Positions 29,952-38,629 of a stretch of 64,000 bases of DNA are shown one piece after another; the stretch's first letter is position 1; each line of letters opens with the position of its first letter. The stretch lies in the NCBI GenBank assembly GCA_013348725.1, contig CP054689.1, positions 422,501-486,500 on the forward strand, in the 5' to 3' direction. A program made the translations under genes and the position numbers. The notes under the pieces are model-generated. The model searched no databases. It saw only the letters and a list, made by a program, of their open reading frames with translations, and was not told the DNA's origin. Source of the stretch: Ectothiorhodospiraceae bacterium 2226 (GTDB lineage: Bacteria; Pseudomonadota; Gammaproteobacteria; GCA-013348725).

Positions 29952-31133
29952 TCACTGCTCCGGCTCCAGGCGCAGCAGTTCGCCCTCCTCCTCGTCGGTA
30001 AGCACGTAGATGTAGCCGTCGGGCCCTTGCGTGACGTAGCGCACGCGTTGCGCGATGGGCAGCGTCTCCTGGTCCTGCACCGCCTCGCCGTCGAAGACGA
30101 TGCGCCGGATGTCCTGCCCCACCAGCCCGCCGGAGAACAGGTCACCGCGCCAATCGGGGAACTGATCGCCGGTGTACACCATCAGGCCGGACGGGGCGAC
30201 CGCCGGCGTCCACACAGCCTTGGGAGCCACCCCACCCTCGAGGGTGCGGTGCGGGGTGAAGCGCTGCCCGGTCCGGTAGTCGGCACCGTAGGTGGCGAGC
30301 GGCCAGCCGTGGTTGGCGCCCTTCTGCACCAGGTTGAGTTCATCGCCGCCGAGCGGTCCGTGCTCGTTGACCCAGATGCGGTCGTTGTCGCGGTCGTAGG
30401 CGAGGCCCTGGATATTGCGATGGCCGTAGCTGAAGATCTCGGGGCGGGCGTCCTCGCGGCCGACGAAGGGGTTGTCCTCGGGCACGGAGCCGTCGTCGTT
30501 GAGCCGCAGCAGCTTACCGAGGTGGCTGTCCAGGCGCTGGGCGTGCTCCCGCGCAGGGGTGCCGTCGATCTCGAGCGGGGGGTTGCCGCCGTCGCCCACG
30601 CTCATCAGCAGCGTGCCGTCGGGCAGCCAGGCGAGGCGGGAGCCGAAATGCTGCGCCTGCTCCTTGTCGGGCTCGGCCTGGAACAGCACCTCTACGTCCT
30701 GCAGCCGATCGCCCTCGAGCACGCCGCGCGCCAGCGTGGTGCGGTTCCGGTCCGGGCTGCCGGAGGCGTAGGTGAGATAGACGTAGCGGTTCTCCTCGAA
30801 GTCGGGGTGCAGCACGATGTCGAGCAGACCGCCCTGGTTCTGCGCCAGCACCTCAGGGACGCCTTCGATGGGATCCTCCACCAGTTCGCCGTCCCGGACC
30901 AGACGCAAGCGGCCCGGGCGCTCGGTGACCAGGATGTCGCCATCGGGCAAAAAGGCCATGCTCCAGGGGTGCTCCAGCCCTTCCACCACTGTCTCCATGC
31001 GCCACCCTTCGGCCATGGGCACGTCGGCGGTCGGCTCCACCGGCTCCGGGGCCGCCGGGACGGCGGGCGCAGCCAACATCAGCGCGCCCGCCACCAGCAA
31101 CGGCCGCGCGTCCTTCCAGGATGAATTGCTCAT
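29952..31133 (-). CDS. PQQ-dependent soluble aldose/sorbosone-type sugar dehydrogenase
   Basis: 393 residues with a signal peptide ([20 protein letters not shown]), so periplasmic. It is a six-bladed beta-propeller of the soluble glucose dehydrogenase type: [64 protein letters not shown] and [10 protein letters not shown], the latter carrying PQQ/Ca contacts. It is the first gene of the operon that makes its cofactor. The physiological sugar or aldehyde cannot be read from sequence. Confidence 0.88.
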   Translation of the reverse strand: MSNSSWKDARPLLVAGALMLAAPAVPAAPEPVEPTADVPMAEGWRMETVVEGLEHPWSMAFLPDGDILVTERPGRLRLVRDGELVEDPIEGVPEVLAQNQGGLLDIVLHPDFEENRYVYLTYASGSPDRNRTTLARGVLEGDRLQDVEVLFQAEPDKEQAQHFGSRLAWLPDGTLLMSVGDGGNPPLEIDGTPAREHAQRLDSHLGKLLRLNDDGSVPEDNPFVGREDARPEIFSYGHRNIQGLAYDRDNDRIWVNEHGPLGGDELNLVQKGANHGWPLATYGADYRTGQRFTPHRTLEGGVAPKAVWTPAVAPSGLMVYTGDQFPDWRGDLFSGGLVGQDIRRIVFDGEAVQDQETLPIAQRVRYVTQGPDGYIYVLTDEEEGELLRLEPEQ

Positions 31134-31539
31134 TGCGTTGCTCCCTCAACGAGATTTCGCCAACTGTAAGGGACGGGATGCGGCTGCGCGCCCGTCAGCG
31201 AAGCCCAAGGAATGACAAGACGACGACGAGCCCGACGCTATGGCATAGATGGCTGTCCCGTCCGCTGGATGACAACCGATGCGCGCGCAGAGGGTGACCC
31301 GAAGGCGTCACCGGCACGCAGTCGGGGCCGACCCGCGGAGTATGTTGAAGAATAAATCACGTTCGCCAAGAGTCCACCGTCGGGCGACGAACGGGGCGGC
31401 TCGCTAGCAGGCGGGAGCGCGTCCATACATCTCAACCATGCGACACATTGATGAGCTAGAGCTCGACGCGAATAGCGTCGCCGGGGTTCCTCAGCGGCTC
31501 CCGCTCGAGATAGGGGACCTCAGCGCGCGGCGCCCATCC
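31134..31539. other. 406-bp intergenic region
   Basis: Between the sugar dehydrogenase start and the btuF-like stop. It should contain the promoter of the PQQ operon, but I do not see a good -35/-10 pair. No ORF, RNA gene or repeat is recognised. Confidence 0.4.
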
Positions 31540-32439
31540 TTAACGCCGGGCAGCCGCCAGTTGCTCGCACAACTCGGCGATGCCGTCGAGGAGTCGCGGC
31601 GTCGGCCGGTGCATGAGGTCGGGCGAGACCTGGAACAGGTTATCGGCGCGCACCGCGTGCAAGAACGGCCACCGCCGCCATTCGGCGAGCCAGCGCGGCG
31701 CCACGTCCCCCTCGCCGGCGCTGACGATGACCTGTGGATTGGCCGCCAGCACCGCTTCCAAGGAAACCTGCGGCGCGAGCGCTGCTTGGTCGGCGAACAC
31801 GTTCTCGGCGCCGCAAAGCTTAAGAGCCTGGGTAATGATCTGGTCGCCCCCCACCGTCATCAGCGGGCGGTCCCACAACTGGTAGAAGACCCGCACGGGC
31901 GATGCGCCTGCGTAGCGCGCGCGCAGGCCCGCCAGACGCGCGTCGAACGCCTCGGCGGCCGCCATGCCGTCGACACCCCCCACCAGCACGCCGAGCGTAC
32001 GCAGGGTGGCGGAGATATCGTCCAGCGCGCGCGGCTCGGTGAGGTACACGGGGATGCCGAGGCGTCGCAAGCGCGCGACCTGGTGCGCCGCGTTGCCGCT
32101 GGCCCAGCCCACCACCAGATCGGGCCGCAAGGCCGCGATGCGTTCCATATCCAGGCTGTCGTGGCGGCCGACTCGCGGAAGATCGCGCGCGGCGGGCGGC
32201 CAGTCGCTATGACTGACCGCCCCCACGATGCGCTCGCCCGCGCCGATCGCATAGAGCAACTCAGTGACGTGCGGCGCAAGGCTCACCACCCGCTGGGCGG
32301 GCGCGGGCAGTTGCAGCATGTGCCCGGTGGCGTCGGTAACGGGCGGTGGCCCCGCCTGCGCGGGCCCGAGCAGGCAGCCAGCCAGCAGCAGTGCCGCTGC
32401 GAGGCTGCGTAAGAAATGCAAGGGTGACGCCGTAGGCAT
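31540..32439 (-). CDS. btuF: Cobalamin ABC transporter substrate-binding protein
   Basis: 299 residues with a signal sequence whose end (LLLAGCLLG) resembles a lipobox, so it may be a lipoprotein. It is a type III (helical-backbone) binding protein: RVVSLAPHVTELLYAIGAGE, VGAVSHSDWPPAARDLPRVG, and HDSLDMERIAALRPDLVVGW. These match BtuF. An Fe-siderophore binder is the alternative, but the riboswitch-controlled btuB 9 kb away favours B12. BtuC and BtuD are not next to it. Confidence 0.82.
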   Translation of the reverse strand: MPTASPLHFLRSLAAALLLAGCLLGPAQAGPPPVTDATGHMLQLPAPAQRVVSLAPHVTELLYAIGAGERIVGAVSHSDWPPAARDLPRVGRHDSLDMERIAALRPDLVVGWASGNAAHQVARLRRLGIPVYLTEPRALDDISATLRTLGVLVGGVDGMAAAEAFDARLAGLRARYAGASPVRVFYQLWDRPLMTVGGDQIITQALKLCGAENVFADQAALAPQVSLEAVLAANPQVIVSAGEGDVAPRWLAEWRRWPFLHAVRADNLFQVSPDLMHRPTPRLLDGIAELCEQLAAARR

Positions 32440-32483
32440 AGCGGCCCATTCTAGCGCGGGCGAGCCGCACGAGCCGCACCCCG

Positions 32484-33185
32484 TCAGGGATGATCGAAGC
32501 GCTCGCCGTCGGCCCAGCGCGCGGTCTGGTTACCGTGCGCGGGAATGCCGCCGGCGCGCTTGAGCAGTCGGGCGAGGTGCATGAGGTTCCAACTCATGAA
32601 GGTGACGTTGCGCTGCGTGAAATCGTTCTGCGGCCCGCCGGACCCCTCATCGGCATAGGACGGGCCCGGCCCCGCCTCGCCCACCCAAGAGGCGTCGGCC
32701 TGCGGCGGCACCACGAACCCCAGGTGCTGCAGGCTGTACAGAATGTTCATGGCGCAGTGCTTGCCGCCGTCCTCGTTGCCCGTGATCACGCAACCGCCCA
32801 CGCGCCCGTAGTAGATCGACTGGCCCTGATCGTTGAGCTCCGCGGAGCAGGCATAAAGTCGTTCCACGACGTTGGTGCACACGGAGGACTTCTCGCCCAG
32901 CCAGATCGGCGTGCCGAGCACCAGGATGTCGGCCGCCAACACCTTGCGCTGGATCGACGGCCAGTCGTCGCGCGGCCAGCCGTGCTGCGTCATATCGGGA
33001 TAGACGCCGGGGGCAATGGTGTAGTCCACCGGCCGCAGCAGCTCCACCGCGACCTTGTTGCGCGCCATGACGGTGCGCGCCACGTCCATCAGTGCTTCGG
33101 TGTGCGAGAGCTCGCCGCTGCGTTTGAGCGTGCAGTTGAGGAACAAGGCGGTGAGCGGCTCGGTGGTGAGCGCTTCTCTTGGCAT
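32484..33185 (-). CDS. Flavodoxin-fold NAD(P)H-dependent oxidoreductase
   Basis: 233 residues. The N-terminal strand and FMN phosphate loop are FLNCTLKRSGELSHTEAL. The IWLGEKSS segment with LGTPIWLG and the GGCVITGNEDGGKH loop contact FMN in this family. It is cytoplasmic, with no signal peptide. It probably reduces quinones, azo or nitro compounds, or flavins. The gene is divergent from the bactofilin-like gene, with 184 bp between. Confidence 0.83.
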   Translation of the reverse strand: MPREALTTEPLTALFLNCTLKRSGELSHTEALMDVARTVMARNKVAVELLRPVDYTIAPGVYPDMTQHGWPRDDWPSIQRKVLAADILVLGTPIWLGEKSSVCTNVVERLYACSAELNDQGQSIYYGRVGGCVITGNEDGGKHCAMNILYSLQHLGFVVPPQADASWVGEAGPGPSYADEGSGGPQNDFTQRNVTFMSWNLMHLARLLKRAGGIPAHGNQTARWADGERFDHP

Positions 33186-33369
33186 GGTTCCTCCTGAGCT
33201 TCGACAGCCGGTGCGCTGAGCAAAGGGAACGCGCGTCTCGTGTTCATGGGTTGTCGACTTTCGCCTGACCCCGAGACTAAGCGTAGCCGCCCCTGCCCTT
33301 CCACAACCTCCATGGGACTACGCTTGTTAGGTCCGTTCCATTGCGCAGGGGCTTTGCAGGGAGGCGGTC

Positions 33370-34539
33370 ATGGGCGTAACAGCGTGCTGCAGGTGCAGCC
33401 TGCTCCTGGTGCTACTGCTTGGGCTTGGGCTCGCGCCCGTCGCCGCGGGCCAGGAGGCCGGCAGTTCGGTGGTGATCCCGGACGAGGTGCGCGAGGACGT
33501 GTATCTCGCGGGCGGGACGGTGGACGTCCTCGCGCCGGTACGCGGCGACGTGGTGGCGGCCGGCGGACGTATCGCCGTCGATGGCGCCGTGGATGGCGAT
33601 GTGCTGGCGGTGGGGGGCTCGATCACCATACGGGGCCCGGTGGGCGACGACGTGCGGGCCGCCGGCGGCGAAGTACGAGTGCTCGGCCCGGTGGCCGACG
33701 GGCTGCTGGCCGCGGGGGGCAGCGTCATCGTCGGTCCGCAGGCGGTGGTAGGCGGCCGCACCGCGCTGGCGGGGGGCCGCGTCGAGATCGCCGGGCGACT
33801 CGAAGGGCCGCTGCGGGCCGGCGGCGGGCGGCTCGTACTGAGCGGCGAGATACTGGGCGACGTCGAACTGGTCGCCGACCACGTCGAACTCCTGCCCGGC
33901 GCACGCCTGCACGGCAACCTGCACTACCGCAGTCCACGGGCCGCCGCCATCGATCCGCAGGCCGAGATTCTCGGCACGATCACCCACCAGCCGACGGAGA
34001 CGCCCACCGCCCCGGCCGCACCGCCGCGCGGCGCCGTGATCACGGTGCTGGCGGCGAGCCTGGCGGCCACGGGCGTGGCCCTGTATCTGCTCTTTCCCGC
34101 CTTCTCGCTTGCCGGCGCGCGCAGCGTGGGCGCCGCGCCCTGGCACGCCCTCGGCTTGGGCCTCGCCGTGCTGGCGACCACGCCGCTGGTGATTCTGCTG
34201 CTGGGGATGACCCTACTGGGCATGTGGCTCGCGCTGATGCTCGCCGCCGCCTACCTCGTCACTCTGCTAGCGGGCCTCCTCACCGGCATCCTCTATCTGG
34301 GCGATCGCGGGCTGCGGCTCGCGCGGCGTGCCCCGCTGGAACCGGGCCGGGCCGCGCAGGCCCTGGCCTTCATCGTCGCCCTGATCGCGGTCTTGCTGCT
34401 CAGCCGCGTGCCCCTGCTTGGACCGCTGGCGCTGCTGGTCCTGTGGCTGCTCGGGATCGGCGCCCTGGTGCTGGCCGTGCATGCCCGCTATCGCGCGGGC
34501 GGTGCACCCCCCTCCGCCGCTGCCTCCGCCACGCCGTAG
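33370..34539 (+). CDS. Bactofilin-like beta-helix protein with C-terminal membrane segments
   Basis: 389 residues. A signal peptide (LLLVLLLGLGLAPVAAGQ) is followed by about 180 residues of short repeats such as VRGDVVAAGGRIAVDGAVDG, predicted to form a right-handed beta-helix like polymer-forming (bactofilin) domains. The C-terminal 170 residues have about five hydrophobic segments (ITVLAASLAATGVALYLLF, LVILLLGMTLLGMWLALML and so on). It probably forms an envelope scaffold; function is unproven. Its last 52 bp overlap the end of the convergent SIMPL gene. Confidence 0.72.
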   Translation: MGVTACCRCSLLLVLLLGLGLAPVAAGQEAGSSVVIPDEVREDVYLAGGTVDVLAPVRGDVVAAGGRIAVDGAVDGDVLAVGGSITIRGPVGDDVRAAGGEVRVLGPVADGLLAAGGSVIVGPQAVVGGRTALAGGRVEIAGRLEGPLRAGGGRLVLSGEILGDVELVADHVELLPGARLHGNLHYRSPRAAAIDPQAEILGTITHQPTETPTAPAAPPRGAVITVLAASLAATGVALYLLFPAFSLAGARSVGAAPWHALGLGLAVLATTPLVILLLGMTLLGMWLALMLAAAYLVTLLAGLLTGILYLGDRGLRLARRAPLEPGRAAQALAFIVALIAVLLLSRVPLLGPLALLVLWLLGIGALVLAVHARYRAGGAPPSAAASATP

Positions 34540-35231
34540 CGCACAGTCACCGCGACGCGCAGCTGCAGCTCGCCCGGAGCCACCGGGACGGCGGCCTCGG
34601 CGGCCATCGCGAGGCGCTGGCCGGCGAACGGCACGGCACCCGCCGCCTCGTCGACCGACAACAGCGGCCCCACCGCCACGCTGGCGGCCTCGGCGTAAAC
34701 CTCGGCGCGCCGCCGCGCATCGGCAATGGCTTGCCGGCGCGCCTCGTCCAACAGCGCCGAGGCGTCCTTCACATCGAAGGTAATGCCCTCGATGCGGTTC
34801 GCGCCCGCCGCGACCAAGCTATCGAGCAAGGCACCCACGCCGTCGAGGTCATCGCTGCGTACACGCAGCTGGTTGGTGACCTGAAAGCCGGCCAGGCGCT
34901 GACGGCGGCGCGTCTCCTCGTACTCGTAGACAGGGGTGACCGCGAACTGGCGGGTCTGCGTATCGCGCTCCTGCACGCCATGGCGTGATAGCACCGTCAT
35001 CACCTCGCGCATCGCGCGTGTGTTGCGCGACAGGGCCTCGTCCGCCTGCGCCGCCTGGCTCACCACGGCCACATCTATCGTCACGCGATCCGGCCGTGCC
35101 GCCACTGTGCCCTCGCCTTGCACCGCAATCGCCGGTGGCTCGCGCTGCGCCTCCGCCCAGGCTGCGAGAGGAACGGCGCAGAACGCCATGAGGCTCAGGA
35201 CGATGATCCAATCCACGGTGAGTCGCTTCAT
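34488..35231 (-). CDS. SIMPL domain (DUF541) periplasmic protein
   Basis: 247 residues from the ATG at 35231 (signal peptide DWIIVLSLMAFCAVPLAAWA). The SIMPL domain is clear: IAVQGEGTVAARPDRVTIDV, then TQTRQFAVTPVYEYEETRRR, GFQVTNQLRVRSDDLDGVGA and the C-terminal VRYGV. These proteins form ring-like oligomers in the periplasm and affect oxidative stress in some bacteria. Convergent overlap with the preceding gene is unusual but the frames look real on both strands. Confidence 0.87.
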   Translation of the reverse strand: MKRLTVDWIIVLSLMAFCAVPLAAWAEAQREPPAIAVQGEGTVAARPDRVTIDVAVVSQAAQADEALSRNTRAMREVMTVLSRHGVQERDTQTRQFAVTPVYEYEETRRRQRLAGFQVTNQLRVRSDDLDGVGALLDSLVAAGANRIEGITFDVKDASALLDEARRQAIADARRRAEVYAEAASVAVGPLLSVDEAAGAVPFAGQRLAMAAEAAVPVAPGELQLRVAVTVRYGVAEAAAEGGAPPAR

Positions 35232-35438
35232 GACGGGCTCCGCTCCGCACCCCCGATGGGGCAGCATGATCCAACCGACGCCCGACCGGCGCACTTTGAG
35301 AATGCGGTCACGGTTTGCGGTGCCGGCCCTTCAGTAACGTGACCCCATGCCGACATCGAGGGCAGCGACGCTGCGTGCCGTCGCGGTTTGGCGTCCAAGC
35401 AGCACGATAACAACAACATCGGGAAGGAGGTCGCACAA

Positions 35439-35705
35439 ATGCTAACGAAAAAAGACCTGGATCGCATCGAACGCAACGTCATGGTACAGGTCGGCGCGCC
35501 GGTGGCTGCCTACTGCGCCTGGGATCCCAGCGGCCTGGCGGTAGGCGTAATGCTGCGCGAGGGGCGCGGGGCGGGGTTCCTGCACGTGCTGAACCCACGA
35601 GTCGCGTCGCTCGACGACCTACAGGCTGAACTGCGTGACCTGACCGACCGCGCCGCCGAGGCGCTCTCGAACAAGCTGCGCACCAAGGGCGCCCTGACCG
35701 CCTGA
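35439..35705 (+). CDS. Hypothetical protein, 88 residues
   Basis: The start at 35439 is set by a good SD (AAGGAGG, 8 bp before the ATG). The sequence begins MLTKKDLDRIERNVM, has a short hydrophobic strand region (VAAYCAWDPSGLAVGVMLRE) and ends with a charged helix (DDLQAELRDLTDRAAEALSN). I do not recognise it; no enzymatic motif is visible. It is a lone gene upstream of the repeats near tRNA-Ser(CGA). Confidence 0.6.
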   Translation: MLTKKDLDRIERNVMVQVGAPVAAYCAWDPSGLAVGVMLREGRGAGFLHVLNPRVASLDDLQAELRDLTDRAAEALSNKLRTKGALTA

Positions 35706-35877
35706 GTGGCCACCGCCCACGGGAGGCGCCCACTCAAACCCACCACGCACGAAGGCGGTGCCCAGGTTCAGCTCGGGGCAGCGCTCTCGTGCGCGCTCGC
35801 ATTCAGCAAGCGCATTTAAACGATCACTCTCGAAGATCGGAGCGCATGCGTCGGGCCATCACCACCTTCACCACCGC

Positions 35878-36134
35878 CGGAGCTGTCCTGCCGATTCGGT
35901 ATTCGGGGCCAACCCCTGCGCCCTCACCGCCGTGGGGCCGACGCTGCGCGGCGTTCCGAGTCGACGGTGCTGCCGACCAGAGGCCACCCCGCACCCCAAA
36001 AGAGAGGGTGGGAGATACGCGGGTCCCTCCCTGGACCCGCGCCCCTGCGGGGCCGCCGCTGCGCGGCGTTCCGAATCGGCTGTCCTGCCGATTCGGTCGA
36101 ACCCATGGGTCCTCACCAAGCCACCCGGCACCCC
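35878..36134 (-). repeat. Two copies (one degenerate) of the four-hairpin element downstream of tRNA-Ser(CGA)
   Basis: The copy at 36018-36096 has hairpins GCGGGTCC/GGACCCGC, GCCCC/GGGGC, CGCCGC/GCGGCG and CCGAATCGGC/GCCGATTCGG. The one at 35878-35990 is decayed but keeps GCTGCGCGGCGTTCC and the AT-richer arm. First-hairpin arms differ from the copies at 16.7 kb on both sides, so pairing is conserved. Confidence 0.8.
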
Positions 36135-36135
36135 C

Positions 36136-36176
36136 ATAATGAAAAAGCCCCGCGCAAGGCGGGGCTTTTTCATTAT
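36136..36176 (-). terminator. Terminator of tRNA-Ser(CGA)
   Basis: An 18-bp perfect stem (ATAATGAAAAAGCCCCGC with its complement) and a 5-nt loop start at the CCA end. The CTTTTTCATTAT tail is T-rich. Same design as the tRNA-Ser(GGA) terminator, with compensatory changes in the outer stem. Confidence 0.85.
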
Positions 36177-36267
36177 GGCGGAGAGGGTGGGATTCGAACC
36201 CACGTGGGGCGCAATGCCCCCAACCGATTTCGAGTCGGTGCCGTTATGGCCGCTTCGGTACCTCTCC
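36176..36267 (-). tRNA. tRNA-Ser (anticodon CGA)
   Basis: 92 nt with encoded CCA. The acceptor GGAGAGG pairs with CCTCTCC, the anticodon loop is CTCGAAA, the variable arm is GGGGC-ATTGC-GCCCC, and the T-loop is GGTTCGAATCC. It decodes UCG. Its 5' half (through the anticodon) and leader are repeated three times upstream in a tandem array. Confidence 0.97.
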
Positions 36268-36916
36268 ATAGTTACTACTGCCGGCATTAACGCGCCGGCG
36301 GGCGCATGAAACACAATCCGCGAAGGCTCTGGTATCGGGCGCGGCTGCGCCGCGCTACCCCCAACCGCTTTGCTCGTCCCATCCCTGGGACTCGCCCCTC
36401 CGGGGCCGCCGCTTCGCAGCGGCCAAAATCGCTCCCGGCGATTTTGTCGAGTCGGTGCCGTTATGGCCGCTTCGGTACCTCTCCATGGTTACTACTGCCG
36501 GCATTAACGCGCCGGCGGGCGCATGAAACACAATCCGCGAAGGCTCTGGTATCGGGCGCGGCTGCGCCGCGCTGCCCCCAACCGCTTTGCTCGTCCCATC
36601 CCTGGGACTCGCCCCTCCGGGGCCGCCGCTTCGCAGCGGCCAAAATCGCTCCCGGCGATTTTGTCGAGTCGGTGCCGTTATGGCCGCTTCGGTACCTCTC
36701 CATGGTTACTACTGCCGGCATTAACGCGCCGGCGGGCGCATGAAACACAATCCGCGAAGGCTCTGGTATCGGGCGCGGCTGCGCCGCGCTGCCCCCAACC
36801 GCTTTGCTCGTCCCATCCCTGGGACTCGCCCCTCCGGGGCCGCCGCTTCGCAGCGGCCAAAATCGATCCCGGCGATTCTGTCGAGTCGGCGCCTTGACCG
36901 CTCCGGTACGTCTCCC
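36230..36916 (-). repeat. 217-bp tandem array: tRNA-Ser(CGA) 5' halves with a four-hairpin element in the anticodon loop
   Basis: Units 36230-36446, 36447-36663 and 36664-36880 are nearly identical, followed by a diverged fourth tRNA-like 5' half (36881-36916). In each unit, read on the minus strand, the tRNA 5' half up to CTCGA is followed by about 77 nt of four hairpins (36425-36445, 36408-36423, 36394-36406, 36376-36391 in the first). Then comes AGCGGTTGGGGG, which matches the tRNA 3' anticodon arm and variable-arm start (AATCGGTTGGGGG). The rest of the 3' half is degenerate. Confidence 0.85.
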
Positions 36917-36955
36917 TGGGTACCGCTACGCCGGCCTCGCCGCTCGGCGGGGGCT

Positions 36956-36961
36956 ACTATA
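36956..36961 (-). promoter_or_regulatory. -10-like hexamer upstream of the tandem array
   Basis: TATAGT on the minus strand, with no clear -35. A start near 36949 would transcribe the whole array and end in tRNA-Ser(CGA). The leader repeated before each tRNA half lacks an obvious promoter, so this is the best upstream candidate. Confidence 0.3.
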
Positions 36962-37135
36962 CTCGGGGCGCGTGCGACAGGGGAAGGGCGACGTCCTTCA
37001 AAGCCTCAAAGCGCCCGAAAACCGCTTATTCTGTCACGTTTCCGATATCCGGGGAACCGCTGCCGGACCTATTTATGTGATACGCCGCACAAAATGGGTG
37101 GCAGCCGCATCAGAAATCGCTTAATCTACGCGCCC

Positions 37136-38563
37136 ATGCGAGAAGATCAAGAACGTCGCTCGCGGTCGACGCGCCTCCTGGCCAGCTTGGCACTGGGGGC
37201 GACGCTAGCCATCGGGGGGGGCTGCCAGCAACCGGAGCTGAATACCCTCGATAAGGTGGTCGAGCTGGGCGAGGTGGTGGTGGTGACCCGACCGGGCGCC
37301 ACCACGTACTACCTCGGACCGGATGGAGAGACCGGGCTGGAATTCGACCTCGCGCAGGGATTTGCGGAGTTTCTGGGCGTCGGTGTGCGCATCATTACCG
37401 CGCACAGCATCGACGAGATGTTCGACGCCGTCACCCAGGGGCATGCCCACTTCGCCGCGGGCGGGGTCGCCATTACGGAGGCGCGCCGCCAGCGCGCGCG
37501 CTTCGGCCCACCCTATCAGGACGTCACGCAGCAAGTCGTCTACCGCTTCGGGTCGGACCGCCCCACCGGGCTCGAGGCCTTGAACGGCGGCCGCTTCCAG
37601 ATCGCCAGCGCGAGCGCGCACGCCGAGCGGGTCGCGTCGATGCAAAACGACTACCCCGACCTCGCTTGGGAGTATGCCGACGGCCCGGCCGAGGAACTCC
37701 TGGCGCGGGTATGGACGCGCGAAGCGGACTACACGGTCGCGCATTCGCACCTCGTCGCCGTACAGCAGCGCTACTTCCCCGAGCTGCGGGTCGCCTTCGA
37801 CCTCGAGGGCACGCAGTCGCTGGCCTGGGCGTTCCCGCATAGCAAGGACGCGAGCCTCTACCAGGCCGCCGAGCGCTACTTCGCCGAGATCAAGGAGAAC
37901 GGCCAACTCGCGCGCCTGCTGGAGAAGCATTACGGCCACCTGCGCGAGTTCGACTACGTGGGGACCCGCGTCTTCATGCGCCACATCGAAGAGCGCCTGC
38001 CCCACTATCGCGCGTGGTTCGAAGAGGCCGCCGAGGCCAACGGCCTCGACTGGCGCCTGCTGGCGGCGATGGCCTATCAGGAATCGCACTGGAATCCGCG
38101 CGCCGTCTCCCCCACCGGCGTGCGCGGCATCATGATGCTCACGCAAGCCACCGCGCGCGACCTGGGCCTCGACCAGCGCACCGATCCCCAGCAGAGCATC
38201 GACGGCGGCGCGCGCTACTTCCGCCACCTATGGGATCGCATGCCGTCTGAGATCCCCGAACCCGATCGCATGTGGATGGCCGTCGCCGCTTACAACATCG
38301 GGGCCGGGCACGTCGCCGGCGTGCGCCACATCACCACGCTGCGCGGCGGCAACCCCAACTCCTGGGCGGACGTGAAAGAGAACCTGCCCCTGCTGCAGCA
38401 GCGCGAGTGGTACCAGCAAACCCGTAACGGCTACGCGCGCGGCAACGAGGCCTTCGTGTACGTGGAGAACATCCGCAGCTACTACGACATCCTGCTGTGG
38501 ACCATGGACCGCGAACCCCACCTCGTGCGCGGGCCGCGCCCGCAGGTCGTCGCCGCCCAATAG
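37136..38563 (+). CDS. mltF: Membrane-bound lytic murein transglycosylase F
   Basis: 475 residues from the ATG at 37136 (an ATG at 37094 is possible). The N-terminus is a signal with a lipobox-like GGGCQQ. Residues about 40-270 form a periplasmic binding-protein (SBP_bac_3) domain (VVVTRPGATTYYLGPDGETG). Residues about 285-450 form the SLT domain with catalytic Glu in AMAYQESHWNPRAVSPTGVR, then GIMMLTQATARDLGL and AAYNIGAGH. It cleaves peptidoglycan to 1,6-anhydro muropeptides. Earlier ATG codons lie in the tRNA repeat array and are spurious. Confidence 0.93.
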   Translation: MREDQERRSRSTRLLASLALGATLAIGGGCQQPELNTLDKVVELGEVVVVTRPGATTYYLGPDGETGLEFDLAQGFAEFLGVGVRIITAHSIDEMFDAVTQGHAHFAAGGVAITEARRQRARFGPPYQDVTQQVVYRFGSDRPTGLEALNGGRFQIASASAHAERVASMQNDYPDLAWEYADGPAEELLARVWTREADYTVAHSHLVAVQQRYFPELRVAFDLEGTQSLAWAFPHSKDASLYQAAERYFAEIKENGQLARLLEKHYGHLREFDYVGTRVFMRHIEERLPHYRAWFEEAAEANGLDWRLLAAMAYQESHWNPRAVSPTGVRGIMMLTQATARDLGLDQRTDPQQSIDGGARYFRHLWDRMPSEIPEPDRMWMAVAAYNIGAGHVAGVRHITTLRGGNPNSWADVKENLPLLQQREWYQQTRNGYARGNEAFVYVENIRSYYDILLWTMDREPHLVRGPRPQVVAAQ

Positions 38564-38629
38564 CTACCCGATCGCTACCCGGCAGCATCAACTCCGCGCG
38601 CGGCCAGCTCTCTACGTAGCTGCGAAATG

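Noticed and set aside
36268-36300. A tRNA promoter directly upstream of tRNA-Ser(CGA)
   Set aside because: TAACTA lies too close to the mature 5' end and no -35 is visible; I leave only the TATAGT at 36956 as a weak candidate.
36447-36701. The array units as additional functional tRNA-Ser genes
   Set aside because: The 3' half is decayed: no proper acceptor 3' strand, T-loop or CCA, so they cannot fold into a tRNA even if the insert were removed.
36306-36897. Repeated open frames beginning MKHNPRRLWY in the 217-bp array
   Set aside because: They are translations of tRNA leader and hairpin elements; GC-rich repeats keep all frames open, and there is no SD or family support. The mltF frame only continues one by chance.
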